Of a stretch of DNA of 23,013 nt, positions 1 through 7,428 are shown piece after piece. Below the pieces are notes generated by a model. The model saw only the letters and a program-made list of their open reading frames with translations. It was not told the DNA's origin and did not search any database. This DNA comes from Alphaproteobacteria bacterium UBA7314 (GTDB taxonomy: Bacteria; Pseudomonadota; Alphaproteobacteria; MPNO01; UBA830). A program made the translations under genes and the position numbers. Position 1 is the first letter of the stretch. Each line of letters begins with the position of its first letter. The stretch is from the NCBI GenBank assembly GCA_002471575.1, contig DKQG01000026.1, positions 1 through 23,013 on the forward strand, given 5' to 3'.

Positions 1-363
1 CGCCTTGACGTGATGGGGCCGGCAATGGCCGAAAAAATGGCGAAGACCGTCTACACCGGACCAGTGATGGAGACGTTTGCCGACTATGCTACCGAGGCTG
101 TTTTCGGAATGTTGTGGACGCGCCCTGGACTGGACCACAAGACAAGGGCGATGATCACCCTGTCGTCCGACGTGTGTAATCAATGCTGGCCTGAGCTGGA
201 AATCCATCTTCGTTTCGCCCTCAATCTCGGCTGGACAGAAGAAGAGCTGACGGAGGCGCTGCTGCACCTCGGAGGCTATATCGGGGTGCCGACGGTTCGC
301 GAAGCCATGTTGATTGCCGACAGGGTCTTTCGCGAAGTCGAAGCCGAAGCCAAACAAGCCTAG
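1..363 (+). CDS. carboxymuconolactone decarboxylase family protein (5' end outside window)
   Basis: The frame is open from base 1 to the TAG at 361-363, and the residues before the first ATG (13) resemble the usual CMD N-terminus, so the gene probably starts upstream of the window. The visible 120 residues carry the CMD/AhpD-like helical core: a CNQC pair followed by ELEIH, then an A-L-N-L-G-W-T-x-E-E-L-T-E-A segment and GGYIGVPTVREA. Family members include 4-carboxymuconolactone decarboxylase (PcaC, beta-ketoadipate pathway) and AhpD-like peroxidase partners. The Cys pair is spaced C-x2-C-x6-H, not the C-x2-C-x3-H of true AhpD, so neither activity can be assigned. No clear terminator follows; a 5-bp ACTAG/CTAGT stem before a T-rich stretch near 375-395 is too weak to call. 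Confidence 0.85.
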   Translation, partial: RLDVMGPAMAEKMAKTVYTGPVMETFADYATEAVFGMLWTRPGLDHKTRAMITLSSDVCNQCWPELEIHLRFALNLGWTEEELTEALLHLGGYIGVPTVREAMLIADRVFREVEAEAKQA

Positions 364-695
364 GCAACTGCATACACTAGATAGACCTAGTTTATTTCAG
401 GGCTAATCAAGCCGACTAACAGGAACTAAATTCCCTACCAAGGAAAAGACCTGTGATGATTTTTAAATAGCAAACTGCAAGGGCTCACCCTCCGCCAGTT
501 GCCCGCCTGTTGGGGAAATACTGGGCCGATCTTGTCGCCCTGCATGCGGCGCTTTTTAGGCCTCGCAATACCTACTGCTTAGCTACCATCCATTCAGGTC
601 ATCCGGCCGAAAAGGAAATCGTGGTGTGCTATGTTGTAGTGATGGAGGTACTGCTTAGTTAGAGGCGATCTCTCAGCCTGACGGGCGCAATTTAT
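364..695. other. 332-bp intergenic stretch without a recognisable feature
   Basis: This lies between the convergent CMD and yaaA genes. No recognisable ORF, strong hairpin or repeat was found on either strand. One open stretch at 483-662 (plus) has no homology I recognise and no ribosome binding site. Confidence 0.5.
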
Positions 696-1481
696 CTAAC
701 TCTTTTTGGGCGGCTGAGGCCGTGTGAAGACGAGTTCGGTTTCCGTTGATGCAGATGCATCAAGGCTATAGCCCCCGTCATTGAAATCTCTCAGACCATC
801 GGCCCGGTCAACGCGATTTTCCATAATCCAGCGCGCCATACTGCCTCGGGCATGCTTGGCGTAGTACATCAAAGATCGAGACTCCCCGTCTTTCACATTA
901 AGGAACTTCGCGCCAATAACCTGTCCTCTGAGTGCCTTTCTATCCACCGCTTTGAAATATTCGTTGGAGGCGAGATTGACCACTGTGGCGTCGGCGTGAC
1001 CGTTAAGATCGTCATTCAACCTATCCGCAATACGCGTACCCCAGAAGTCGTAGAGGGATTTGCCCCGACCTGTGGCCATCTTGGTCCCCATCTCCAAACG
1101 ATAGGGCTGAATCGCATCCATCGGGCGCAAAACGCCGTACAGACCCGACAGGATGCGTAGATGATCCTGAGCATAAGAGAGTGCGTTATCCGCTAGGCTG
1201 TCGGCTCCCAACCCCCAATAGACGTCGCCATCGAAGGCTAGCCCGGCAGGCTTGGCGCTGTTGCTTTTGTTATCCAGGTTGAAGGCTTGAAAGCGTTCGA
1301 AATTCATCTCGGCGAGCTTGTCGCTGATATGCATCAGACTCTTTAGGTCTCTCGCACTCTGGGTTTTGGCGACGGTGGCAAGCTCACGCGTGTCGTCGCG
1401 CAGGCGCGGCCGGGTGACGGGAACAGCCATCTCGACGGGGTTCATATTCAGTTTTTTTGCTGGGGAGAGCAGCGTCAGCAT
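696..1481 (-). CDS. yaaA: peroxide stress protein YaaA (UPF0246/DUF328 family)
   Basis: This 261-residue protein matches the YaaA family over its full length (E. coli YaaA is about 258 aa). It begins MLTLLSPAKKLN, the family's near-invariant opening, and contains LAFDGDVYWGL, LRILSGLYGVLRPMD, the I-QPYRLEMGTK segment, V-NLASNEYFKAV and the late AKHARGSMARWIMEN block. In E. coli, YaaA lowers free intracellular iron during hydrogen peroxide stress and so limits Fenton damage to DNA and proteins; the fold includes a DNA-binding helix-hairpin-helix. An excellent Shine-Dalgarno (AGGAGG plus AAGGA, around 1488-1500 read on the minus strand) precedes the ATG at 1481 and fixes the start. The gene stands alone, with no OxyR-type site recognised upstream. 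Confidence 0.95.
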   Translation of the reverse strand: MLTLLSPAKKLNMNPVEMAVPVTRPRLRDDTRELATVAKTQSARDLKSLMHISDKLAEMNFERFQAFNLDNKSNSAKPAGLAFDGDVYWGLGADSLADNALSYAQDHLRILSGLYGVLRPMDAIQPYRLEMGTKMATGRGKSLYDFWGTRIADRLNDDLNGHADATVVNLASNEYFKAVDRKALRGQVIGAKFLNVKDGESRSLMYYAKHARGSMARWIMENRVDRADGLRDFNDGGYSLDASASTETELVFTRPQPPKKS

Positions 1482-1643
1482 GGTCTATCCTTTCCTCCTA
1501 ACATCAACCCGGTCGATCCGGATTCGTATGCGTGGGTTTATGACATCCAAAACCTAGCCCCCGGCGTCAGAAAATCAAGATGCTTGATGATTCTAAATCC
1601 ACAAACTGGGGCGATCTGAAAAAGCCGACATTCTCTGATGGCG

Positions 1644-1967
1644 TCAGCGCCCGGTGATGCCGGGTGAAAACGATGTTTCTTCGACGATCTTGTTCTGCTG
1701 CATAAGAACCATGCCCTCGCTCCGTTCAAGATAGTCGGCCCAGCGTGGATCGGCATCGCGCCGGATACGAATCTGTTCCAGCGTTGCCAGGCTTTCATAT
1801 CGCCAGATGTGAACCACTTCGTTCAGAGAACCGATTTGCGTCACGAAATAGCGTTCGAGAACCATGCCGTTTTCCTGCATTACAGGTAGCGCGAATTCCT
1901 CAAATAGTTTCAGATACGGCTTCAGTTTTCGGGTGACGAGCGTGTAGGTGCGGTGATCGTATATCAT
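1644..1967 (-). CDS. NIPSNAP family protein
   Basis: A 107-residue protein with the single ferredoxin-like NIPSNAP domain: MIYDHRTYTLVTRKL at the N-terminus, an LFEEFALPVMQENG helix, then GSLNEVVHIWRYESLATLE and a charged RIRRDADPRWADYLER helix. These are the usual landmarks of bacterial NIPSNAP proteins, small dimeric alpha+beta barrel proteins often found beside catabolic or acyl-CoA genes. Their biochemical role is mostly unknown. Its length is normal for the family. It is transcribed away from the DUF4116 gene with about 190 bp between them. The Shine-Dalgarno is weak (CGGA), but the start at 1967 gives the standard family N-terminus. Confidence 0.85.
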   Translation of the reverse strand: MIYDHRTYTLVTRKLKPYLKLFEEFALPVMQENGMVLERYFVTQIGSLNEVVHIWRYESLATLEQIRIRRDADPRWADYLERSEGMVLMQQNKIVEETSFSPGITGR

Positions 1968-2157
1968 GTCCGGTATCCATCGGTTGTGCGGGCGGCGACC
2001 CTGAAAGGGAGAATGCCGATATTCGCACGAACTGTGGCAAAAGTTCAGTGCGTCTTCGACGGGTGTTCCTGACTGACGCCTTCGTGCGGACGTCGATCCT
2101 CTCTGGCGAAAATGCCATAATCACTGATGGTTCCGTCTACGGAGGTATTACGCCAAG

Positions 2158-2661
2158 ATGAAAACAGATCTGTCGGCCGCCACCGCGGACCAGTGCGATG
2201 ACAGGGAAATCGTAAAGGCAGCGGTGCGAGAATCAGGGTTGGCTATCCGCCATGCCTCCGAACGGCTGCGCGCGGACCGAGAAATCGTTCTGCAGGCGGT
2301 CCGACAAAACGGCCGTGCTCTTGAATTCGCCGCCGATACCCTTCGCGCGGACAAACAGATCGTGCAGGCAGCGATCGGAAAATGGGCTATCGCGCTGCGG
2401 TTTGCGTCTCCCGCGCTTCGCGACGACCACGATGTTGTGCTGAAAGCGGTCAGAAAATGGGGCGTCGCCCTGAAACACGCCTCCGCCCGGCTGCGCTCCG
2501 ACAGGGCACTCGTTCTCGTTGCGGTAAAACGGAACAGCGCGGCGTTGAAATACGCCTCCGACGATCTTCGGGCCGAACTCGAAGACACCAACGCATCAGG
2601 GCGGCAGCTCGGTACGGGAGCCATGACTCTCGCGCGTGGGGAATACGAGAAGCCAGTATAA
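2158..2661 (+). CDS. DUF4116 repeat protein
   Basis: A 167-residue protein made almost wholly of five back-to-back 25-residue units at residues 15-39, 40-64, 65-89, 90-114 and 115-139. Each follows the plan D-R-E-I-V-L-x-A-V-x-x-N/W-G-x-A-L-x-x-A-S-x-x-L-R-A, the DUF4116 motif. Each unit is predicted to be a helix-turn-helix hairpin, giving a short alpha-solenoid. No signal peptide or membrane segment is present and the protein is strongly basic and acidic along its helices. Function is unknown; DUF4116 repeats are common in protist, giant virus and some bacterial proteins. A GGAGGT Shine-Dalgarno lies about 11 nt before the ATG. The TAA stop overlaps an ATG that opens the molybdenum-hydroxylase remnant downstream. 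Confidence 0.85.
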   Translation: MKTDLSAATADQCDDREIVKAAVRESGLAIRHASERLRADREIVLQAVRQNGRALEFAADTLRADKQIVQAAIGKWAIALRFASPALRDDHDVVLKAVRKWGVALKHASARLRSDRALVLVAVKRNSAALKYASDDLRAELEDTNASGRQLGTGAMTLARGEYEKPV

Positions 2662-2883
2662 TGAGCGAAACGTCACCGGTACGGGTCGACAACCCCAGAT
2701 TGCTGCGTGGGCGGGTAAATTTCACCGATGACGTCCATCTCGACCGGATTGTGCCCGCGGTGTTCGTGCCTAGCTCCATGGTGCATGCGGAAATTTTTTC
2801 TATATGACACAGAACCCGCGATGGCAGCTGGCGCGCTCGACGTTATCACGGCGGAGGATCTGCCGTTTAACGAACAAAGCTGA
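2661..2883 (+). pseudogene. molybdopterin (CoxL/xanthine dehydrogenase type) large-subunit remnant, N-terminus only
   Basis: The ATG at 2661 opens a frame reading PRLLRGRVNFTDDVHLDRIV and then a MVHAEIFSI stretch, which matches the first residues of CoxL/xanthine dehydrogenase large subunits (R-L-L-x-G-x-x-x-F-x-D-D...HA-I). The frame meets TGA at 2804-2806. Removing one T near 2805 lets the homology continue in the next frame as IDTEPAMAAGALDVITAEDLP, the expected next element, before a TGA at 2881-2883. About 75 of some 750 residues remain. A single-base insertion plus loss of the rest make this a dead gene. It is a different subtype from the intact Mo-hydroxylase at 10040-12199, which has an isoquinoline/nicotinate-type N-terminus. 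Confidence 0.7.
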
Positions 2884-3125
2884 TTTCCCGGTTTCGGAGT
2901 CCGGCGACCCACGGTGGCCGGTCCGACCTGATCGCGACTAAAGATGACGGCATTCTGGACGGCGCTTCCTACATCCGATCTGGAGTCTAGATCGGGTTCT
3001 CGCGCTGGGAATACGAGCTTGTCGAGCCCGCCCAAGTGGGCAGCATTTTGGTCCCTCCCGAATCAGCCTTGGTATTCGACATGCGGCTGATGGGGGTCGC
3101 CCGATCGATCAGAGTTGAATCTCGC
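2880..3125 (+). pseudogene. unidentified coding remnant with an in-frame TAG
   Basis: In the frame of base 2880 the DNA reads like a conserved protein: a THGGRSDLIATKDDGILDG segment, ASYIRSGV, an in-frame TAG at 2988-2990, then IGFSRWEYELVEPAQVGS and ILVPPESALVFDMRLMG. The text is rich in typical globular-protein composition on both sides of the TAG, and a K at that point (AAG to TAG) would restore it. I do not recognise the family. It cannot be the continuation of the preceding Mo-hydroxylase remnant as I know that family, so a deletion junction near 2880 is likely. The coding feel fades after about 3125. Confidence 0.4.
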
Positions 3126-3425
3126 TCCCGCCTGACATTGCCGGTTTCATATTGCGGACTGGTTTGCGCGGTTGCGACGAGAATGCCGATGTTTATCGGC
3201 CTGGCGGCGACGTGTGCCTCTCTCCAACTGTTTCAGATAAAGATGGTCTCGGTGGCCGATGCGGTTGCCTTCGTTTTCTATGCACACCGACGCTTTGTAT
3301 CGCGTCTTACGCAGGCCGCGGAGCGGCAGAAGCGACGGATCGGTGGGGTCGTTGTTGTTATGGTTCGTGTCTTAGCTTCAGGGTGCATGATCGCGTAAGT
3401 ACACGGATCTCCGGTCGGCAAATAT
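3126..3425. other. non-coding or fully decayed stretch upstream of the MFS stop
   Basis: About 300 bp with open frames on the plus strand but no residues I recognise, no ribosome binding site and no hairpin of note. It follows two remnants and precedes the 3' end of the minus-strand transporter gene, and is best read as decayed coding DNA. Confidence 0.4.
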
Positions 3426-4646
3426 CTAACCGATTGATCTTGCCGGAAACATCGAAATCAGCGCGCCCAAAGCCATCGCGCCGGCGCCGAGCACAAAGAT
3501 CAGCGTGTAGTCGCCCGAGACATCGAATAACGCAACATAGACGTATCCGCCGCTCGCCTGGAAGACCCCCGAAGTCAACGCCATCCAACGCCATACCTGG
3601 GCCATGTGTCTGGGCCCGACGATCTGGTGGGTGCGTCCGGATATGATAGCTGAAAATCCCGGTTGCGCGCCGACCACCAGCGACGAGAAGACGAGCGACC
3701 ACATTGCCGGTTCGAACACGGGCAGTACTATCCCGGCGGCAAGTGTCGTAAACACCAGGACCAGTCCGGGTCGAAAACCCATTCTGTCCGCCAGACGCCC
3801 CCACAGATATGTCCCCGATATCGCGCCAAGCCCGAACAATACCCAGTGAAACCCGCCGAGACCGATATCGTGGCCGAGCCCCCGCACGATATAATCGACC
3901 CAGTAGATCGTGTGCGGTACCAAACCCAGGCTGAACATGGTCTGGCCGCCGATCAGACACAGCACTGCGGGGGTGACGGGTGGACGGCCGGTGGCCTCCG
4001 TTTCAGGATTTTGCGAAATCTGGGGTAGCGATGCTGGGACGGCCCCTAATCCCCAGAAACCGACACCGACGGCAACGGCGCCGAGCAACGCGATCCCAGT
4101 CCAGGCCGCCACCAGGCCGTGACCCAAGAGTACAGGTACGAGCGTTCCGGACAGTAATATCCCGATCCCCACTCCGGTGAAGCAGATGCCCGTGGCCCGG
4201 CCCAGCCGATCCGGAGGGGCATGGCGGGTCACGATGGTAAGTGCGCCGATCATGATCACGGCAACCGCGATACCGACCACAAAGCGCCAGAAAGCGAGCC
4301 AGACGAAGCCGAAATCCGGCACGCTGGCCCCTAGGCAGGCCAGTGATATGGCCAGGCAGATCTTCAGCATCCGGATCTCGCCCAGTACGGATCGGATGCG
4401 CAGAGCCGCAAGAGCGCCGACCAGATAGCCCAAAAGGTTGAACGCGCCGATGTATCCCGCCTGCGCGGCACCTAAACTGCCGCCTTCGACCAGCGCAGGA
4501 ACCAGCGGCGTGTATGAAAACCTTCCGAGCCCCATGCCGATCAGCAAGGCGGCGGAACCGCCGACCGAAATTCTTATCCAGGTAGGTATCGGCAATTGAG
4601 CCCAATCGTCCGTGGCGGTCCGAGAAGCACCTTGAGTGCATATCAC
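3426..4646 (-). CDS. MFS transporter, YbfB/YjiJ family
   Basis: A 406-residue inner-membrane protein with about 12 hydrophobic segments in two six-helix halves, split by a hydrophilic loop near residues 205-225. The N-terminal GMGLGRFSYTPLVPALVEGG block and the GYLGAFNLLGYLVGALAA-like helix are the hallmark of YbfB/YjiJ (DUF1228) transporters; the second half has the LWGRLADRMGFRPGL loop typical of MFS proteins. Substrate is unknown for the family. The start is a GTG at 4646 with a poor Shine-Dalgarno. It lies 27 bp after the stop of the WYL regulator on the same strand, which suggests a regulator-transporter operon and control by that regulator. Confidence 0.88.
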   Translation of the reverse strand: MICTQGASRTATDDWAQLPIPTWIRISVGGSAALLIGMGLGRFSYTPLVPALVEGGSLGAAQAGYIGAFNLLGYLVGALAALRIRSVLGEIRMLKICLAISLACLGASVPDFGFVWLAFWRFVVGIAVAVIMIGALTIVTRHAPPDRLGRATGICFTGVGIGILLSGTLVPVLLGHGLVAAWTGIALLGAVAVGVGFWGLGAVPASLPQISQNPETEATGRPPVTPAVLCLIGGQTMFSLGLVPHTIYWVDYIVRGLGHDIGLGGFHWVLFGLGAISGTYLWGRLADRMGFRPGLVLVFTTLAAGIVLPVFEPAMWSLVFSSLVVGAQPGFSAIISGRTHQIVGPRHMAQVWRWMALTSGVFQASGGYVYVALFDVSGDYTLIFVLGAGAMALGALISMFPARSIG

Positions 4647-4673
4647 CTAACGAGGTGTAGGACTATGTTGAGC

Positions 4674-5642
4674 TCATGCAGTTACGCTCCGAAGCTGTTC
4701 GATATACTCATCAAACTCTTCACGCAGGCTGTCCGGCGATTCAATCGTCACCTTGCCCAGCCAGTCCGGATGGCACAGTTCGTGTATCAGCTCGCGATGG
4801 CCCTGACACCGTAGCTGGACGATCAGTCCGCCCCGCAGCCGCCGCATCTTCTGGCTCGGATGGAACCGGACTCTCTCCGCGCGTTTCGCCGCTTCGCCGG
4901 TGAAACGCAGCCGGACGTCGAGAATATCGTCGCCGTGATAGATACCGAAGCTGTCAGCGGCCCATGCCTTCATGTTCCAACCGGTGTGGGCTTGGAATAT
5001 CCGGCCGGTCGGTCGTACACCCTCGATCAGATCCAGCCGATAAGTCGCAGGATAACCCTGACGTGAGGCGACCAGGTATCCGAAGCGGCCGAAGAGCAAC
5101 CCCAGCGGGTCCACGGAACGCCAGCTTGCGCGCGGCCGGTCCTGAGTTCGGTAGCGGATTTCAAGCCGTTCGAATCCTTGGATCGAGCGTTCGAAGATCG
5201 CCATGTGTGCCTCGTTTGCTTGGGTGCGCGGGCCGGTGCGTCCGATATGGGCCGTTCGGTTGATCAGTTCTTCCTCGTCGATTGCTAGGTGGTTCGACAG
5301 GGGTTTTTGATTGGCGAGCAGCTTGGCCAGCGCCCGCGATGTCGTGCTGTCGGTTAGTGTCTGCATGTGTCGTTCCAGTGCGCCGCGTTCCTGCGGTTGA
5401 AGGCTCAGCAAAAGGCCCGGCATATCGCCGCGCAACCGCCAGCGCTTGGTCAGATGATGATCGCTATCGAGGCGGCTGGGTTGTACCTCGATTCCGAGAC
5501 CGGCCAGACCGTGCAGCATACGTTCCACGGTTTTGCGACTGCGGCCTGTACGCTCCATCAGCTGGTCGATGGTGAGGCCCAGCGAGCTAGCCCGCAATTC
5601 AAGCGCGACCCCCAGCATGTCGCTCAATTTTGTATAAGCCAT
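4674..5642 (-). CDS. WYL-domain transcriptional regulator with N-terminal HTH
   Basis: This 322-residue protein has a DeoR-like/HTH_11 winged helix at residues 1-70 (LTIDQLMERTGRSRKTVERM is the helix-turn-helix), a linker, and a WYL sensor domain from about residue 150. That domain includes LEIRYRT, SVDPLGLLFGRFGYLVA (FGYL in place of the usual WYL) and a C-terminal WCX region. WYL proteins bind nucleic-acid or other small ligands and act as repressors or activators. The start was moved to the ATG at 5642: AAGGAG lies 8 nt before it, whereas the upstream TTG at 5648 would sit on the Shine-Dalgarno. It is followed by the MFS gene and is divergent from the orphan at 5749. Confidence 0.88.
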   Translation of the reverse strand: MAYTKLSDMLGVALELRASSLGLTIDQLMERTGRSRKTVERMLHGLAGLGIEVQPSRLDSDHHLTKRWRLRGDMPGLLLSLQPQERGALERHMQTLTDSTTSRALAKLLANQKPLSNHLAIDEEELINRTAHIGRTGPRTQANEAHMAIFERSIQGFERLEIRYRTQDRPRASWRSVDPLGLLFGRFGYLVASRQGYPATYRLDLIEGVRPTGRIFQAHTGWNMKAWAADSFGIYHGDDILDVRLRFTGEAAKRAERVRFHPSQKMRRLRGGLIVQLRCQGHRELIHELCHPDWLGKVTIESPDSLREEFDEYIEQLRSVTA

Positions 5643-5748
5643 GGGCAATTCTCCTTCAGGATTTAATACCCCAAAAAATGACGCATTAGAGAGTTAAAGT
5701 TCAACCATCGAAAAACGAAACAATTCGATCAAACGAGAGGATGACACC
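5643..5748. promoter_or_regulatory. divergent promoter region between WYL regulator and orphan gene
   Basis: The 106-bp AT-rich gap between two head-to-head genes must hold both promoters. It contains a 6-bp inverted repeat, ATCGAA (5707-5712) and TTCGAT (5724-5729), centred 30 bp before the plus-strand ATG. This is a candidate site for the WYL regulator, but the repeat is short and may be chance. Confidence 0.35.
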
Positions 5749-6204
5749 ATGCACACCGATTTCCTGCCGACCCGCAAAATTCCCGTCAGCCAGCTCTATG
5801 CCTGGAATAGCCGGCGCCCGGTTCCCCTGGACATCAGCCTGAGCCACCGCGGATGCGTTATCCGCGATCGGTTTAGCGGTACGGCCTTTCTGGCATCGAC
5901 GGACGATCAGGGGTACATCCGCGGCGCTACCCTGTTCGCCGATACACGCGACCATTTAGCGCATTCGATTCTGTCGGAAATGACCGGATGCGAATGGGTC
6001 AACGAATACTCCGATCAGTGGCCGCTCTACCGTTGCTGGTCCGAGGCGGAACGCGATGCCCATGCCCACGAAGTTGCGGAAGACCTTGCGGAAGACAGGG
6101 CCGAAGCCGAAGGAATATCCATCGATGAGGCGTTCGATATCGAATACCGGGCGGTCTACGCGATGCACCCGGTAACGATCACCGACTGGCAGGTAGCGGC
6201 CTGA
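5749..6204 (+). CDS. hypothetical protein, divergent from WYL regulator
   Basis: A 151-residue soluble protein that I cannot place in a family. The N-terminal half (residues 1-75) is predicted to be beta-rich, with ISLSHRGCVIRDRFSGTAFL and GYIRGATLFAD. The C-terminal part holds a strongly acidic helix near residues 100-125 (EAERDAHAHEVAEDLAEDRA), followed by a short hydrophobic tail. There is no signal peptide, membrane helix or metal motif. GAGAGGA lies 7 nt before the ATG at 5749, and codon use looks normal, so the gene is probably real. Its head-to-head placement with the WYL regulator suggests it may be a target of that regulator. Confidence 0.7.
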   Translation: MHTDFLPTRKIPVSQLYAWNSRRPVPLDISLSHRGCVIRDRFSGTAFLASTDDQGYIRGATLFADTRDHLAHSILSEMTGCEWVNEYSDQWPLYRCWSEAERDAHAHEVAEDLAEDRAEAEGISIDEAFDIEYRAVYAMHPVTITDWQVAA

Positions 6205-6319
6205 GCCTACCTGTTCTCTACCTCACTCGGCCAGGGGAAGGCTATGGTCGTTCCCGCAAGAGCCGAGCGGGGTCGGCACCCTTCCAGTTTATGGATGGGA
6301 CGCCGGGGGGAAACAGGAA

Positions 6320-6631
6320 GTGACGGGATTGAACATTGGAATATGCGGCGGCGGGGTAGGTGGCCAGGCCGCCGCGATCGCCCTGAATCAGGCGGGTCGT
6401 CGTCCCAGAGTATTCGAACAGGCGACCGAGTTTGCCCGCATCGGCGCGAACGGGGATACGGCGCCCGCTGCATTGCGGCAGTACGAAAATGCCCGCACGG
6501 AGCGCACGGCGTCTATCCAGCGCGACTCTCTCGCCAATGAATGGATGAGGGAACAGGGTAACGCCGACCGGGTGTATGGCTATCACGCGTGGGAGGTGGC
6601 GGTCGACTATGCCGCCGGCCGCTCTAGGTGA
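6320..6631 (+). pseudogene. FAD-dependent aromatic hydroxylase with the middle deleted
   Basis: The 103-residue frame opens at a GTG with LNIGICGGGVGGQAAAIAL, the Rossmann GxGxxG motif of salicylate/3-hydroxybenzoate hydroxylase-type flavin monooxygenases, followed by RVFEQATEFARIGA. It then jumps directly to the family's C-terminal end: APAALRQYENARTERTASIQ, a LANEWMREQ helix and VYGYHAWEV. A full-length member is about 380-400 residues, so roughly 280 residues between residue 44 and 45 are missing, including the GD motif and substrate-binding domain. The frame is preserved across the junction, so a short protein could still be made, but it cannot be an active hydroxylase. Confidence 0.75.
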
Positions 6632-6657
6632 CGCCCAGTGTTTCCACCGTTTCCCGA

Positions 6658-6885
6658 TCAGTTGATGGTCCCGTGATAGAAAAAGATGCCGAGACCGGAG
6701 GCAAACAGGATCTGACCGACAAGGCTGTGCAGAGTCCCGAGTGTCAGGAACGAGGATGTTCGCCTGTATGACAAGGAGAGGGCCAACCCGCAGTAAAACG
6801 ACAGGATGACCGATACCCAGTTTTGGTAAAACGCCTGCGCTGCCACGAATGAGAAAGCGCTCAGCAGAATTCTGATGGCATTGTT
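6658..6885 (-). pseudogene. C-terminal fragment of a CPBP (CAAX-type) intramembrane protease
   Basis: The last 75 residues of a minus-strand frame are hydrophobic and follow the C-terminal pattern of CPBP/Abi intramembrane metalloproteases: RILLSAFSFVAAQAF, NWVSVILSFYCGLALSLSYR, RRTSSFLTLGTLHSLVG and LGIFFYHG. The His in TLHSLVG fits the last conserved motif. The EE-xxx-R motif that carries the catalytic Glu pair is absent; the 30 residues before it (back to an ATG at 6975) do not resemble the family. I read it as a truncated gene rather than a small membrane protein, but a short membrane protein cannot be excluded. Confidence 0.55.
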
Positions 6886-7053
6886 CCCGAGGCGACCTAC
6901 AATCTCGATTACCACACCGACTTCATCCGTCTTATTGTGTCCCTCCCGCGGGAGAGCACATGCCTCCGCAACCATTCTGAGTCAGACGGCGTACAAATAT
7001 CCCTTGCGGCGAGACAGCTGGAGAAACATACTCTTCCACGGTTTTCAACAATC

Positions 7054-7069
7054 GAAAGGAGGTGATCCA
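7054..7069 (+). promoter_or_regulatory. exceptionally long Shine-Dalgarno, complementary to the 16S rRNA 3' end
   Basis: GAAAGGAGGTGATCCAG at 7054-7070 is the exact complement of the 3' end of bacterial 16S rRNA (CTGGATCACCTCCTTTC), reaching well beyond the usual 4-7 bases. The AGGAGG core (7057-7062) sits 7 nt before the GTG at 7070, ideal for initiation. Confidence 0.7.
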
Positions 7070-7147
7070 GTGTCTCATTGTCTCAAGGTGCGGTCCTCGA
7101 CTGCACGGATCTGGATCGTCGCCTCTGACGGGGTTCGCTTCGACTGA
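7070..7147 (+). CDS. 25-residue small protein with perfect Shine-Dalgarno
   Basis: The GTG at 7070 opens a 25-codon frame ending in TGA at 7145-7147. The peptide starts MSHCLKVRSSTARIW and ends IVASDGVRFD; it is basic in the first half, with one Cys and one Trp, and has no obvious membrane helix. I do not recognise a family. Three things support a real gene: the 17-base match to the anti-Shine-Dalgarno at ideal spacing, a compact transcript, and a strong hairpin terminator about 45 bp after the stop. The peptide could itself be functional, act as a leader whose translation controls something, or be incidental to an RNA that pairs with 16S rRNA. Nothing downstream on this strand looks regulated by it before 8838. 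Confidence 0.5.
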   Translation: MSHCLKVRSSTARIWIVASDGVRFD

Positions 7148-7191
7148 TGTGACGCATTCATGGTCCGTATTAGGGCCGTGTCTGACAATGG

Positions 7192-7225
7192 AAGGGTCGT
7201 CCTATAGGGCGGCCCTTCGTCTTTT
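7192..7225 (+). terminator. Rho-independent terminator after the 25-codon gene
   Basis: An 11-bp stem pairs 7192-7202 with 7107+100 to 7217 (AAGGGTCGTCC with GGGCGGCCCTT, two G-U pairs) around a TATA loop, followed by CGTCTTTT. It ends a plus-strand transcript that begins upstream of 7054. Confidence 0.75.
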
Positions 7226-7378
7226 ATGTCACTAGATTACGTTCGAGCGCTTTATCAACCCCAGAGGCGCTGCGTTGCTATCGCTGCGCCTTCGCCCATG
7301 GCCTCAAACTTTGCCTATCGGCGTGTAAATCAGGACTTTCGGATCAGGCATGAAATTGCTCCCCCTCAGGGCAAAGAA

Positions 7379-7405
7379 AACCCCGGCCAGTTGGGCCGGC
7401 CGGGG
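7379..7405 (-). terminator. Rho-independent terminator of the TctC remnant
   Basis: CCCCGGCC (7381-7388) pairs with GGCCGGGG (7398-7405) around a 9-nt loop. Read on the minus strand the stem is followed by TTTTCTTT, so it terminates leftward transcription. It lies about 25 bp after the stop of the TctC remnant and was presumably its native terminator. Confidence 0.75.
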
Positions 7406-7428
7406 GGTATTGCAACGTTTGGGGCACC

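Noticed and set aside
483..662. Open plus-strand frame in the first intergenic gap
   Set aside because: There is no start with a ribosome site and no recognised motif; a 60-codon open frame is expected by chance at this GC content.
3036..3646. Overlapping plus-strand frames upstream and inside the MFS gene
   Set aside because: They have no conserved text beyond the remnant ending near 3125, and the part after 3426 is antisense to the transporter.
7054..7070. Fragment of a 16S rRNA gene in reverse
   Set aside because: Only 17 bases match, and the match stops exactly where the start codon begins; the spacing fits a Shine-Dalgarno and no other rRNA sequence flanks it.
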